Positions 32,119 to 41,955 of a stretch of 55,975 nt of DNA are shown here, piece after piece. Position numbers and translations under genes: made by a program. Position 1 is the stretch's first letter. Each line of letters begins with the position of its first letter. The DNA is from a virus: the IMG/VR virus record IMGVR_UViG_3300002933_000012, positions 1 through 55,975 of that record; one strand, given 5' to 3'. The notes below the pieces were generated by a model that was not told the origin of the DNA, ran no database searches, and saw only the letters and a list, made by a program, of their open reading frames with translations.

Positions 32119-34074
32119 ATGGACCCGCTTGAAGAAGAGGTATGCCCTCTGATTACTCCCTATACTGAAAAATTAAATGTCCCCCATAAGACATTAGAAC
32201 TTCTGTATAGTATCAGAACCCATGATCCTGAAACTGGTCCTATCCCCATTACTTACCCTCCAACTGTTCGCACCATTATGAAGAATGGTAAAGAACTCAA
32301 AATTCGTAACTATCAAACTCAGTCCATTGCTCATTTCATCAAAATGCCTCGACATATTGATGGTCACGGAGTCGGGCTAGGGAAGTCACTTATGGCGATT
32401 GTGGCATCAGCTTACAAAATATCTAAAAACCCTAATTTAAAAGTTATAGTTATGGGAACCAAATCCACCACTTATCAGTGGAAGGGAGAATACGAAAATT
32501 TCACCACTTTAAACGTTGAAGTTCTTCAGGATACCTATAACAAAATGAAGGGGTCTGAAGCTCGACTGGCTCAGATAGAAAATTTTCTAAAATCTAAAAC
32601 TCAGAACATTTTGATTTGCAAATACACCTCCTTAGTTGGTCGAAGGCGCACTATTGAAGGGGAGTTTGATCAAGATGGCAATCCGCTTACTAAAGGTGCT
32701 AAAGAGGAGATTTCTCCAGAGGTCCAAGCTCTCATTGATCTCATGAAAAGTTATGGTGAGAATGTCATTTTAGTGTGTGATGAGGCCCAAAAATTTAAAT
32801 CCACTACTTCTCAAATTAGGCGTATGATTCTTAAATTGCAGCCGCATATTGGCGTGATATGGGCCATGACCGCTACTATCATTCAAAATTCTCTTGAAGA
32901 AATGTATTCAATCGCCTGTGCCATAGGGATTCGTCCCTTTGGTGCCATGACTCTATTTCGTGATCGTTTCTGTATATATAAGCAAGTTCATGTGGGTAGA
33001 GGGGTAATGAAGGATGTTTTGGTCGGTTATAAAAATGTAAAAGAATTTAAGATTGGGATGAGGCCATTTTATTATGGACGTTCACAGGCACAAGTAAAAG
33101 AACCTTTACCGAAATTAACTACTATTTATCACCCTGTTGATTTGGATAAGAAGCAATCTAAATTGCTCCTTGAAGACATCCCTAATGGTAATTTTATTTT
33201 ACCTCCATCCATTCGTAAAAAAGGGGGCGAACTCTACGAAAAAGAGCGTGACCCCAATAATATGATGACTCAACTCTCTGTTTATCAGTTAGTTGCTAAT
33301 CACCCTGCACTCCTTGATCCAGGTAACAAAGCTGAATTTTACACAAAGAAGTTATCTCCCAAGGAAGAAATGCTTCTGGACCTTCTGGACGGTGATCTTG
33401 AGGGAGAGAAGGTCATTGTCTTTACCAAAAGTAGATCCTGGATTGACCGTTTTGAAAAACTTTTTGAAATGGGTGAATTTGGAGATAGAAAATTTCTTCG
33501 CATTACCGGGGCTGAAAATGAAAAAGAACGAGATGTTGTTAAGAAACTATTCCAAGAAAATCCAAACCATACCCTTTTATTTATCAATAGCGCAGCCTCA
33601 GAGGGGGTCAATCTCCAACAGGCGGCTCATATGGTCATGCTGGACGCTCCCTGGTCCTGGGGTCAATTGCTGCAAACTGTGGGCCGTATGGTGAGAATGG
33701 CTAGTCCTCACTCAGCTTGCTCCCTTCATATTATCCCGGCCAGAGGTACTATTGACGAATATGCCATTGAAGCTCTCAAAGGGAAGGGTCAGTTATTTGA
33801 AATTATCCTTGGGGAATCCTATTCGGCGGGAGTATTATCAGAAGATGGTAATGATCTTGATCTTGCCTCCGGAATGGAAAAATTGAATGACGATGAAGAA
33901 TTTAAAAAATTATTGAAGGTTCATGTTAAGACAACTAAAATGGGGGATTTCTTGAATGGCTCTATGTTAGAAGAAGCTCAAGATCAGGAAGGTTACAAAA
34001 TGGCCTTTGAAAAGGGTAAGAAGAAGTCAGTAATAATAAAGGAAGAGCTAGATTTCTCTAAATGGAACTTCTAA
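32119..34074 (+). CDS. SNF2-like superfamily II DNA helicase/ATPase
   Basis: 651 residues. Walker A GVGLGKSLMAI (about 84-94), DEAQ box VCDEAQKF (about 219-226), motif III MTATIIQN, and C-terminal helicase motifs IVFTKSRSWIDRF, INSAASEGVNLQQA and QTVGRMVRM. These are the signature of SNF2-type DNA translocases (as in UvsW-like or branch-migration roles). It heads the recombination block, so fork remodelling or recombination is likely. SD is AGAAGGAAG. Confidence 0.85.
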   Translation: MDPLEEEVCPLITPYTEKLNVPHKTLELLYSIRTHDPETGPIPITYPPTVRTIMKNGKELKIRNYQTQSIAHFIKMPRHIDGHGVGLGKSLMAIVASAYKISKNPNLKVIVMGTKSTTYQWKGEYENFTTLNVEVLQDTYNKMKGSEARLAQIENFLKSKTQNILICKYTSLVGRRRTIEGEFDQDGNPLTKGAKEEISPEVQALIDLMKSYGENVILVCDEAQKFKSTTSQIRRMILKLQPHIGVIWAMTATIIQNSLEEMYSIACAIGIRPFGAMTLFRDRFCIYKQVHVGRGVMKDVLVGYKNVKEFKIGMRPFYYGRSQAQVKEPLPKLTTIYHPVDLDKKQSKLLLEDIPNGNFILPPSIRKKGGELYEKERDPNNMMTQLSVYQLVANHPALLDPGNKAEFYTKKLSPKEEMLLDLLDGDLEGEKVIVFTKSRSWIDRFEKLFEMGEFGDRKFLRITGAENEKERDVVKKLFQENPNHTLLFINSAASEGVNLQQAAHMVMLDAPWSWGQLLQTVGRMVRMASPHSACSLHIIPARGTIDEYAIEALKGKGQLFEIILGESYSAGVLSEDGNDLDLASGMEKLNDDEEFKKLLKVHVKTTKMGDFLNGSMLEEAQDQEGYKMAFEKGKKKSVIIKEELDFSKWNF

Positions 34075-34769
34075 TGGAAACAAAATTTGGTGTCTGCCCA
34101 ATTTGTAATGGAACTGGGTTAAAAATTACCAACAAAGAATTTAGTATGGAAGAGTGCGAATGTATTCAAATTGAAAAAATTCGTAATCATGTAAAAGAAT
34201 TAAAAGCATCTAAATTCTTAACTAGCACTCCTCTTTTACACTATTTGAATGAAGGAAGGGATATAATTATAGAGTCTGACGATTTTGAAGCAGTTCGATG
34301 TCATTTAAAAACCGCTTTAGTTCTAAATAGAGGATTTAAATCTTTTAAGATTGTAAACCCCGGCCATTTGGTAGCTCTCTCTATTGAAAATCCTACTCTT
34401 ATTGAAAATATCGACTTACTTGTTATTGAATGTTCTGTATTTCCTCATTATGATAATGCCGCAAAACGACACGAATTTACTATGGCAACTAGAAATTCTC
34501 TTGGGAAGCCTACTTGGTTCGTCATTAAAGGAAATTTCCCTGCATTTAAATGTGTAAAAAACAACATTTATACACCTGGATTTCTGGACGTTTTAAACAA
34601 ATATGCTGTAGTGAGAATTAGCAGAGAAAAAACTAATAGCTTGATTAAATCTCCTAATGTAAAAGATGAAATTAAAACCAATAGGGGTGCAGGAATAATG
34701 GGAGTAACAAGTCGATTGTTAGACTTTAATCCTGAGATTGACAAACGATTACATGATATCAAGGAGTAA
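34074..34769 (+). CDS. Zinc-finger protein with degenerate AAA-like core (loader-like)
   Basis: 231 residues from ATG 34074 (TAATG coupling; an ATG at 34062 is in frame). Begins CPICNGTGLKI ... ECECIQ, a DnaC/DnaJ-like Cys cluster, followed by a helical segment, and IDLLVIECSVFP, which reads as a Walker B strand. Walker A is missing. The layout (zinc finger plus AAA-like core) is that of DnaC/IstB-type helicase loaders. Loader function is inferred. Confidence 0.5.
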   Translation: METKFGVCPICNGTGLKITNKEFSMEECECIQIEKIRNHVKELKASKFLTSTPLLHYLNEGRDIIIESDDFEAVRCHLKTALVLNRGFKSFKIVNPGHLVALSIENPTLIENIDLLVIECSVFPHYDNAAKRHEFTMATRNSLGKPTWFVIKGNFPAFKCVKNNIYTPGFLDVLNKYAVVRISREKTNSLIKSPNVKDEIKTNRGAGIMGVTSRLLDFNPEIDKRLHDIKE

Positions 34770-34771
34770 CA

Positions 34772-35119
34772 ATGCCAGAGAAACGTTTACTGGTGACAGG
34801 AATGACTCTTAGCCTAGATTTGAAAGACCTTAATTATGGCGCTGGGCAGAGTCGGTTTATAAACATTAAGAGTGAGGTTCCTGAAGGGGCAGAAGGTGTC
34901 CCCATTGAGGAAATGGACTATCTAGTTGATCAAAGTCTAGATATGCATTTGATCATGTGGGAAAGCATTCAAATCGCCAAATATAGTGCAGGAGAACTAA
35001 CTGGAAAAGATGCTTTGGCCTCTATTGACAAAGCTAAATCTAGAATTAGGAAAATCAGAGAATTTATGAAATCTGAATCCAAAGAAAAACAGAGTATTGA
35101 TGAATCAGGGGAGAAATAA
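34772..35119 (+). CDS. Unknown replication-block protein (115 aa)
   Basis: SD AAGGAG. N-terminal beta strands (RLLVTGMTLSLDLKDLNYG) then a helical C-terminus with basic residues (IDKAKSRIRKIREFMK). No family recognised. Adjacent to the loader-like gene and the SSB-tail protein. Confidence 0.5.
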   Translation: MPEKRLLVTGMTLSLDLKDLNYGAGQSRFINIKSEVPEGAEGVPIEEMDYLVDQSLDMHLIMWESIQIAKYSAGELTGKDALASIDKAKSRIRKIREFMKSESKEKQSIDESGEK

Positions 35120-36421
35120 ATGAGTACGGAAATTTTAAATGCACTTAAAGCTGAAACCATTCTAAATGGAACTACTATCTTAGGTCAAACTCAGAATTTG
35201 AATAGCACTCTAAAGTATAAGACTGACAAAAATTCTTATAGTTTTGAGGATTACTTCCATATCTTAAACGCTGAATTACAGGGGATAGAGCGAATCGAAC
35301 TCTCTCCCGTAATCCCTCCAGGGGGCGCACAGTCTTATCTCGCAGAGCTTTCCACCGCTCTCCAACTTATAACAGACAAAATCGAATCTGCTCATACTAA
35401 GGCTATTTATTTTGAGGGGAAATTAAAATCTGCGGCTCATTTACGTGATAATCTTCAAGCTACTTTCTCCGCTTGGTACCTTATTGCTATCTCTGAAAGA
35501 CTAAAATTTTATGATATAAAACTCCCAGCCTCTACTCAAAGGGCTTTAGCTGAATCCGAATTTTCAAGGTTGGTGGGAGATGAAGATTTAAATATAGACG
35601 GTCTTATTTCGGCAGTTGAAGTTATGATTGTTCACCTAAAAGAAATGAAGAAGATCGCTAACGAAAAATATAAGCTTGGGGCGGATCAAGCTAATGCCTC
35701 TATTACTAATCTTCCGTTTAATGGGGTATCCGAAGGTAGTCAATTCTCCCTTCTTAAGCAACGTTGGGATATGAAATCAGAAATTAAATCAGATCCGGAA
35801 TATGATGATATTATAACCGAAGAAGAACCAGCATATATTCAAAAACAGGAACGCCAACATACGGAAATTCCAGAAGGTATTCACAAGATTATCAGTTCTC
35901 CTTCAGTGTTATTTGATGATGAAGTAACTGCTGAAGACCTAGAAACCAAAGCTCAAGAATGGCGCGAACAAGTAGAAAGAACTGCTGAAGGTGCCTATAG
36001 TAAGGCTGAGGATATGTTTCGTAGTTTATCCGAAGAAGAGTTAGCTAAGGTTAAGCCTATCACAGAGGAACAAGTTCATCAAGCTTTAGAAGAAGGAGCT
36101 AGGGATGTTGCTATAGCGACAGGAAAGACAGTGATTATAGAAGATTCTTTTGCAGGAACTGTCAAAATTACTGATACTAAAGCTGAATTAGTCCCATTAA
36201 AGAAGCGCACCATTAGTTTTGATGATGAAGATGACATGGAAGTTATTTCTGAATCAAAGCCAGCGAAAAAACCAGTAATAGAAGAAGTAATCTCTCCCAA
36301 AAAGAAGAAAGTAATTTCTTTTGATGATGAGGATATAGATTTTGGAATGGCTATTCCTGAACCAAAGTCGCCAGTAAGTAGGAAGAAAATTGATTTTGAT
36401 GCGGAAGAATCCCCTTTTTAA
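35120..36421 (+). CDS. Helical protein with SSB-like acidic C-terminal tip and repeated acidic motifs
   Basis: 433 residues, SD GGGAGAAA. The first 200 residues are helical (TALQLITDKIESAHTK). The C-terminal tail holds three copies of a motif: KKRTISFDDEDDMEV, KKKVISFDDEDIDFG and RKKIDFDAEESPF; the last is the very C-terminus. The end D-F-D-x-E-x-x-P-F is strikingly like the bacterial SSB tip (ending DFDDDIPF), which recruits replication and repair proteins. It sits beside the probable ssDNA-binding gene. Perhaps a hub for host SSB-interacting proteins. Confidence 0.55.
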   Translation: MSTEILNALKAETILNGTTILGQTQNLNSTLKYKTDKNSYSFEDYFHILNAELQGIERIELSPVIPPGGAQSYLAELSTALQLITDKIESAHTKAIYFEGKLKSAAHLRDNLQATFSAWYLIAISERLKFYDIKLPASTQRALAESEFSRLVGDEDLNIDGLISAVEVMIVHLKEMKKIANEKYKLGADQANASITNLPFNGVSEGSQFSLLKQRWDMKSEIKSDPEYDDIITEEEPAYIQKQERQHTEIPEGIHKIISSPSVLFDDEVTAEDLETKAQEWREQVERTAEGAYSKAEDMFRSLSEEELAKVKPITEEQVHQALEEGARDVAIATGKTVIIEDSFAGTVKITDTKAELVPLKKRTISFDDEDDMEVISESKPAKKPVIEEVISPKKKKVISFDDEDIDFGMAIPEPKSPVSRKKIDFDAEESPF

Positions 36422-36449
36422 TTAGTAATAACCTAACAGGAGGCCACTA

Positions 36450-37211
36450 ATGGCAAAGCATTTTGAAGATGAGGATGAACTACCTAAGAAGTCCAGCAAG
36501 AAGGCGGCTGTGATGGATGATGAGGATGAAGTTACAGATAAGAAGACATCGACTCCTGCTATTGTAGTTTCAGAAGACGATGATTGCGAGTTCGGTGATC
36601 AGAAGTTGATGCGCCGTGGGGACGGTCTTGATCGTGTTCGTCCTGCTAAGGGAGATGCGGTTCGTTTCGCCATCTATCCTGGAATCAAACCTAAGAAGGC
36701 CATGAACCATTACATTGACAAGAAGGGCACCTATCGTTGCCTCACTACTGAAGAAGCAGAGGGTATTTGTTGTAAACAACTTGGTCAACCCAACCTTCAA
36801 ATCGTGGCTATCGTGGTGCATTATACTAATGCTAATACCAAGACCGGAAAGTACGCTCCAGACAATCACGATACAGAGTTTGAAATCAAATATGTGAACC
36901 TTTCCAGAACCAACTTTGCAGACATTTCTGCTTTGGTTCAGGAAGATGAGAAAGCCGATGATTTTGATATCGTCATGACTCATCGTGAGAACGGTATTGG
37001 TTATAAGATGGCGAGAGTAAGTAAGGAAGCTCGTTGGAAGAAAGATAAGACCGTGACTAAAGCGGTTATTGAAGCTGTGGCTAAGTTTGAAGATGGGGCC
37101 TTGCTCACTAAGAAGCTTGGTAAGTACCTTAATCCTATTGAATGGAAGCAATTCCTCTCTACTCTGGATACCACCTCTGAAGATGAGGATGGTGATAACA
37201 GCGATCTGTAA
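36450..37211 (+). CDS. Probable ssDNA-binding protein
   Basis: 253 residues, SD AGGAGG. Acidic, Lys-flanked N-terminus; a core with RRGDGLDRVRPAKGDAVRFA then IYPGIKPKKAMNHYI and a possible metal-binding pair GICCKQLG, and an acidic tail ending SEDEDGDNSDL, as in T4 gp32-type and other phage SSBs. Codons are highly C-ending (abundant protein). Position between the SSB-tail protein and recombination genes agrees. Fold not proved. Confidence 0.5.
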   Translation: MAKHFEDEDELPKKSSKKAAVMDDEDEVTDKKTSTPAIVVSEDDDCEFGDQKLMRRGDGLDRVRPAKGDAVRFAIYPGIKPKKAMNHYIDKKGTYRCLTTEEAEGICCKQLGQPNLQIVAIVVHYTNANTKTGKYAPDNHDTEFEIKYVNLSRTNFADISALVQEDEKADDFDIVMTHRENGIGYKMARVSKEARWKKDKTVTKAVIEAVAKFEDGALLTKKLGKYLNPIEWKQFLSTLDTTSEDEDGDNSDL

Positions 37212-37326
37212 AAATTTAAAAAGACGCAATCAGCAATCTACCTCCTTAATAATGGTAAAAGCGTCTTGAATTATCTAAACCGTGTCATCTGAGAAGGCCA
37301 GCCCGGTTTCTTCATTTGGAGTCAAA

Positions 37327-37899
37327 GTGGATTGGCAAGATCGAATTGAAAATTATAAGAAGGAAACTGGTTTTCCTGAAGCTCTTTTTATTGGAGCAGA
37401 TGGCCGTGTTGTTGGAACGTGGATAATGGGCAATAATTACGCTGTTAAATCCACTTTTTATGGTGGATATCCCCACGGTTATTTAAAACGTATTAAGTCC
37501 TTATTTCCTGATAAACAAAATGTTCTCCATCTGTTTTCAGGTAAAGTGGACACTGTTCTTTTCCCAGGTAAAACTGTGGACATAAACGCTGAAAATAAAC
37601 CTGACTATGTGGATGACGCTCAAACTTTAGTTAATGTTCCATTGGAGGAATTTGATTTAGTTCTGGCTGATCCTCCTTATAGTATAGAAGACTGTGACCA
37701 CTACCAGACTTCCATGGTAAAAAGAACAGTAGTTATGAGAACTCTTGGAAAAAGATTGACTTCAGGAACTCATGTAATTTGGCTCGACCAAGTACTTCCT
37801 CAATATCGTAAAGACCAATTTTCTATGGAAGCGGTTATTGGTATGGTTAAATCGACTAATCATCGTTTTAGAGTTATTACCATTTTTAGAAAGTTATAA
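37327..37899 (+). CDS. DNA adenine/cytosine-N4 methyltransferase-like protein (GTG start)
   Basis: 190 residues from GTG 37327, chosen for the SD (GGAG, 7 nt); a GTG at 37282 has no SD. FDLVLADPPYSIEDCDHY carries the DPPY catalytic motif of N6-adenine or N4-cytosine methyltransferases, and NVLHLFSGKVD is motif I-like (F-x-G). Short, without an obvious target-recognition domain. May protect phage DNA from restriction or mark replicated DNA. Confidence 0.7.
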   Translation: MDWQDRIENYKKETGFPEALFIGADGRVVGTWIMGNNYAVKSTFYGGYPHGYLKRIKSLFPDKQNVLHLFSGKVDTVLFPGKTVDINAENKPDYVDDAQTLVNVPLEEFDLVLADPPYSIEDCDHYQTSMVKRTVVMRTLGKRLTSGTHVIWLDQVLPQYRKDQFSMEAVIGMVKSTNHRFRVITIFRKL

Positions 37900-37900
37900 T

Positions 37901-38728
37901 ATGGTTAGAGCAAAGAAAATTAAACCAACTTTGGCAGAATTAATTAAAATCCCCCCTATTCATGATATAGAGGAATGGGTAGTGGTGGGGATTGATCCTT
38001 CATTATCCCGCACTGGCCTTTGTCTTCTTAATAATTTAGGGGATCATTGGCGTTGGAGCCACATTGCATCTCTGAAACCTTTTGATGCCTCCTATCCGAC
38101 TTGGGTTCGTGCAATCATGATGGCAGAGTATATTCTTGCTTCAGTAAATAAACTAGATGGCTGTATTCCTGATATTCTTGGGGATTTTACTCCAACTAAA
38201 GGTTTAATTATAACTCTGGAAGCTCCAACCCCCATGAATGACCATCTCAATATTGTGAATAAAATCCTTCATACTATTATTGTTCCTGGTTTGAATATAC
38301 ATTTTAAAGAGGTGTATATTCAACACGTTAATGCCATGACTATGAGATCTTGTTTTGGCCTTAAAGCTACCGGCAATAACAAATATGAGAACATTCAGAA
38401 GGCTCAAGAATTTGCCCCTGCTGCTATCTATCCTGGCATTGATTCTGATTCCTGTGATGCTATTCTTTTATCTCAGTTTGGGCGTTATACGGCTGACTTC
38501 TTTTTGGGTAAAGAGTTATCAGAAATCCCCGATAGGATAGCCTTAGCCCTTTGCGACTTCACTGATGTAGAGAAAGGTAAGGGGAGAAATGCTTATGTAG
38601 TCAAAAAAGGAATTCTTTATAACCCTGCTTACTGGTTTAAATATGAACCCACAGAATACAGTATTAGTATAAAGGACGCACGAATCCCGCCTAAGAAAAG
38701 GCTGGAAGTTATCAAGACCATCATATAG
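37901..38728 (+). CDS. RuvC-like Holliday-junction resolvase / RNase H-fold nuclease
   Basis: 275 residues from ATG 37901, almost joined to the methyltransferase stop. RNase H-fold acidic residues: VVVGIDPSLSRTGLCLL (first Asp), GLIITLEAPTP (Glu), and DSDSCDAILLSQFG (Asp pair), as in RuvC. It would resolve branched recombination intermediates and supports the block's role. Metal-dependent activity inferred. Confidence 0.75.
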   Translation: MVRAKKIKPTLAELIKIPPIHDIEEWVVVGIDPSLSRTGLCLLNNLGDHWRWSHIASLKPFDASYPTWVRAIMMAEYILASVNKLDGCIPDILGDFTPTKGLIITLEAPTPMNDHLNIVNKILHTIIVPGLNIHFKEVYIQHVNAMTMRSCFGLKATGNNKYENIQKAQEFAPAAIYPGIDSDSCDAILLSQFGRYTADFFLGKELSEIPDRIALALCDFTDVEKGKGRNAYVVKKGILYNPAYWFKYEPTEYSISIKDARIPPKKRLEVIKTII

Positions 38729-38736
38729 GAGAAAAA

Positions 38737-39984
38737 ATGGCAAGGAAGACACTAAAGACAGCGACATTCAGTTCTGGGGATAAAAAGGCCGCATTTCTTG
38801 AAGCTATGGGAATGATGGATGATTCTGATGCGACTACCTTAAAGATGGATATTGAAGAGAAATTCACCCCCACTCGTTCCATTGTCCTGGATAACGTCTT
38901 ACGCCTTAGAGGACTTCCTCGCGGTGGAAGAATGATTCATATTCATGGTAAAGAGCATGGTGGTAAGTCCACCCTCTGCTACTCTATGGTCAAGGCTTAT
39001 CAGCAACAAGAAGACGAGCCTGTTGTTATCTTTGATTTTGAAGGTACTGCAACTCCCGGCTATCTCCGTGGTCTAGGTGTAGATTGTTCCCGCGATGCTT
39101 TGGCTGTCATGAAGCCAACTTGCGTAGAAGATGCTATCAAGCAGACCATTACTTTCATGAAGGCAGGAGTTAAACTGTTTATTTATGACTCTATTCCTCG
39201 TATGAAATCCATGGTTGACGAAAAAGAAATTTTCAATGGTGGAGCCTTCAAGCAATCTATTGGTGATCATCCTAAGGTCATGCAAAAATTTTTTGATATC
39301 TTACTTCCTTACGCCATTAAGTACGATTGCTTATTTATTATGGTTAATCAGATTCGTGCAAGAATTGAAATGACCCAAGAGGCATTACAGGCTCAAAAAT
39401 ATGCTTCAATCACCAATGTGAATTACTCCCTTCCTGGTGGTTACTCAGTTCGTTTCACTTCTTCGCTTTCTATTGAAGTTAACGTAGCTAAAGCTTTTCG
39501 TGCGGGAGGTTACGCTAATGACCCATTTGTTCTTGAACCAGGAGATAACAAGGGGGACTATGTAGCCACCAAAATTAAAATTCGTATCATCAAGAACAAA
39601 GCCACCACCGGAGGTTATCGTGAATTCCATCTCTGGCTTCGTCCTGGTTTGGGTCTTGATGATTGGATTTCAGTCCGTGAGTTGGCCCGTAATTATGGCC
39701 TTATCACCAATAAGGGGAAGAAATATATTGTTGGGAACGAAGATAATCCAATCAAGGTATACGATTCAAAAGACGATGCTATTGAAGGTCTAGTTGTTAA
39801 CCCTGATTATGAAGTTCTAAGCCGTTTGAAAGTAATTGTCGCTGCCGCGATTGAAAGCGACCATGGCGCGTATACTACTGAACTTACTGATGGAGATAAA
39901 TATGCCGCTGGTGAGAAGGATATTGAAACTTCTACAGTTACAGTAGCCTCTTTTGAAGAGGATGATGATGACTCATTTAGCTAA
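38737..39984 (+). CDS. uvsX: UvsX/RecA-like recombinase
   Basis: 415 residues, SD AGGAGAAAA. Walker A GKEHGGKST (71-79), VVIFDFEGTATPGYL, Walker B-like KLFIYDSIPRM, and an L1-like MVNQIRA match RecA/UvsX. The end is acidic (SFEEDDDDSFS). It coats ssDNA and drives strand exchange. Placed beside the resolvase and SbcC/D-like genes. The acidic tail overlaps the start of the next gene. Codons suggest good expression. Confidence 0.85.
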   Translation: MARKTLKTATFSSGDKKAAFLEAMGMMDDSDATTLKMDIEEKFTPTRSIVLDNVLRLRGLPRGGRMIHIHGKEHGGKSTLCYSMVKAYQQQEDEPVVIFDFEGTATPGYLRGLGVDCSRDALAVMKPTCVEDAIKQTITFMKAGVKLFIYDSIPRMKSMVDEKEIFNGGAFKQSIGDHPKVMQKFFDILLPYAIKYDCLFIMVNQIRARIEMTQEALQAQKYASITNVNYSLPGGYSVRFTSSLSIEVNVAKAFRAGGYANDPFVLEPGDNKGDYVATKIKIRIIKNKATTGGYREFHLWLRPGLGLDDWISVRELARNYGLITNKGKKYIVGNEDNPIKVYDSKDDAIEGLVVNPDYEVLSRLKVIVAAAIESDHGAYTTELTDGDKYAAGEKDIETSTVTVASFEEDDDDSFS

Positions 39985-40147
39985 TAGCACTCATATTTAT
40001 TACGATCCAAAGTTCAAGCCCCAAGATGATCAAGGCTGTATGCACAAGGCTTGTCCTGAGTGTCATGGAACAGGTAGAAAAACGGACGGTTCTATGTGTA
40101 TCCACTTTATCTCTTGTCCGTGTCCCAAATGCACCCCATATTGTTAA
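39968..40147 (+). CDS. Small Cys-rich zinc-binding protein (59 aa)
   Basis: Start ATG 39968 inside the UvsX tail (SD GAAGAGG). HKACPECHGTGRK and CPCPKC form a DnaJ-type zinc knuckle. Overlap with UvsX indicates coupling; role unknown, maybe a recombinase or chaperone cofactor. Confidence 0.55.
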   Translation: MTHLANSTHIYYDPKFKPQDDQGCMHKACPECHGTGRKTDGSMCIHFISCPCPKCTPYC

Positions 40148-40156
40148 GGAGAACAG

Positions 40157-40792
40157 ATGAAAGATGCAACTGATATCGCAGTAGTACTAGACCGTTCCGG
40201 CTCCATGCAAAATATTCAACATGATACGGAAGGGGGATTTAACACTTTTGTTAAAGAACAGAAGGAGCAACCGGGTGAGGCTAAATTAAGTCTTTACCAA
40301 TTTGATGATAAGTATGAGGTAGTTTACGAGAATATGGATCTGAATAATGTTCCTGCTCTTTCTCTTATTCCTCGCGGCTACACCGCCCTTCTGGATGCTG
40401 TTGGTAAAACCATTCAGAGCCGTGGAGAGTATTATGCTTCTCTGGCTGAAGAAGATCGCCCTGAACGAATTGTTTTCGTTATCATCACTGATGGAGAAGA
40501 GAATCATTCAACTGAGTATACTCTGGATGCCGTTAAGAGCCTGATTACACTCCAGAAAGAGACTTACAAATGGCAATTTGTGTTCCTTGGGGCCGATATC
40601 AATTCTGTCGCTGTCGGAAGCTCCATGGGTATTTCCAAAGGATCTACAATGGATTTTGCTAAATCTCCTGTTGGAGTGGCTAACACTTACTCCAATCTAT
40701 CGAAGAATATTTCCAGCTATCGTTCTTGTGCTAGTAGAGAGGTGTCCTTCTCTGATGCTGATCGTATTGATTCCATGAAGACTGATAATTAA
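40157..40792 (+). CDS. VWA-domain protein
   Basis: 211 residues, SD AAGGAG. DIAVVLDRSGSMQNIQ is a full MIDAS (D-x-S-x-S), followed by GYTALLDAV and FVIITDGEENHST (D of MIDAS). VWA domains bind proteins through a metal. No signal peptide or TM, so intracellular. In bacteria such proteins often pair with AAA+ ATPases; none adjoins here, though an SbcC-like gene follows. Confidence 0.8.
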   Translation: MKDATDIAVVLDRSGSMQNIQHDTEGGFNTFVKEQKEQPGEAKLSLYQFDDKYEVVYENMDLNNVPALSLIPRGYTALLDAVGKTIQSRGEYYASLAEEDRPERIVFVIITDGEENHSTEYTLDAVKSLITLQKETYKWQFVFLGADINSVAVGSSMGISKGSTMDFAKSPVGVANTYSNLSKNISSYRSCASREVSFSDADRIDSMKTDN

Positions 40793-40803
40793 GGTGCCTT
40801 TGA

Positions 40804-41955
40804 ATGGCTAAGATTTACACGTTGTCAGCAAGAAATTTCCAGTCATGGCGAGAATTTAATCTCCCCATGACTGGATTTACGGTTATTATTGGTCCCTCTG
40901 ATCGGGGTAAATCAGCTATCATTCGTTCCTTGCGTGGAATTTTACGTAATCAAGTAGGGGCCAACCATATTACCTACGGAGAAAAAGAAGTATCTGTAAA
41001 GTTGTCTTCGATTGATGGAGATGTAAAACTTTCTCGTAATGCTAAAACCACTGCTTATACTGTAAACGATGAAGAATATAGTAAGCTAGCGGGTGCGGTC
41101 CCCCCTATTGTAGAGGCAATGAAGTTTAATGAGGTAGAAGTTAATGGAGTTAAGCTTGATCCTATTTTTGCTGGGCAGTTTGATTCTCAATTTATGCTTG
41201 ATCTTAGTCCAGCCGAGTTAAACTCCATTTTTGGGTTATTTTCTTCTACAGAGAAATTGAATTCCGGAAAGAAAAATGCCGCTTCTAAGAATCTAGAATT
41301 TAATGCTACGGCTAAATTTCTAGCTTCTGAAATCCAAGAAGCTGAAGCTAAGAGTGGCCTACTAGAAACCTTAAATGATGAAATGGAACAGCAGAGCCAA
41401 GAAATTTTTAAATTAGAAGATTCTTACAACTCTGCATTGACCTCTCTAAATCTTTTAGATCTGTTAAACGCTGGTCAAAAGAGAAAAAGACTCTTGAAAA
41501 AGGCAGTCGGCTTTCCCCTACCATTTACTGAAGTATTAGTTAACACTTTAAATTCTGGTAGAAAATTGGTTCAATATACTAGAAGGAAGCAAAATCTCGA
41601 AACGATCAAAAAAGCTGCTTTAATAGACATTCCTTTTGGAAAAATTTTAGAACAGCAGTTTTTGATCATCACTAAATTAATAAAAACTAAAAAACTTATC
41701 CAAAGAGTAGCGGCTTACAAACAGCTACCTATGGATCCAATTCAGAACGAACTTAATCCTCTTTTCTCTCTTGTCAGCAAATTGACTACTTTTTCCAAAT
41801 TGAATAAAAGTGTCATCAATAGGAAATTGGAATTGGATCTAAGTATTAAACAAATAACCGAAATCACCAAACAGCTTGATGATTTACAAGGTAAGAGTAT
41901 TCAGTGTCCTAAGTGTGGGCACTTTTTCACTGGAGTCACCCATGGGCATGAATGA
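40804..41955 (+). CDS. Half-length SbcC/Rad50-like ATPase ending at the zinc hook
   Basis: 383 residues, SD TAAGGTG. Walker A IGPSDRGKSAIIRSL (about 29-43) and SbcC-type N-lobe, then a coiled-coil-like region (ESEIQEAEAKSG-type helices), ending in CPKCGHFFTG (C368xxC371), the zinc hook. In Rad50 the chain normally returns through a second coil to a C-terminal lobe with signature and Walker B motifs; here it stops at the hook and no other gene in the window supplies it. Adjacent to Mre11-like gene at 42232. A reduced form, or partner elsewhere. Confidence 0.65.
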   Translation: MAKIYTLSARNFQSWREFNLPMTGFTVIIGPSDRGKSAIIRSLRGILRNQVGANHITYGEKEVSVKLSSIDGDVKLSRNAKTTAYTVNDEEYSKLAGAVPPIVEAMKFNEVEVNGVKLDPIFAGQFDSQFMLDLSPAELNSIFGLFSSTEKLNSGKKNAASKNLEFNATAKFLASEIQEAEAKSGLLETLNDEMEQQSQEIFKLEDSYNSALTSLNLLDLLNAGQKRKRLLKKAVGFPLPFTEVLVNTLNSGRKLVQYTRRKQNLETIKKAALIDIPFGKILEQQFLIITKLIKTKKLIQRVAAYKQLPMDPIQNELNPLFSLVSKLTTFSKLNKSVINRKLELDLSIKQITEITKQLDDLQGKSIQCPKCGHFFTGVTHGHE

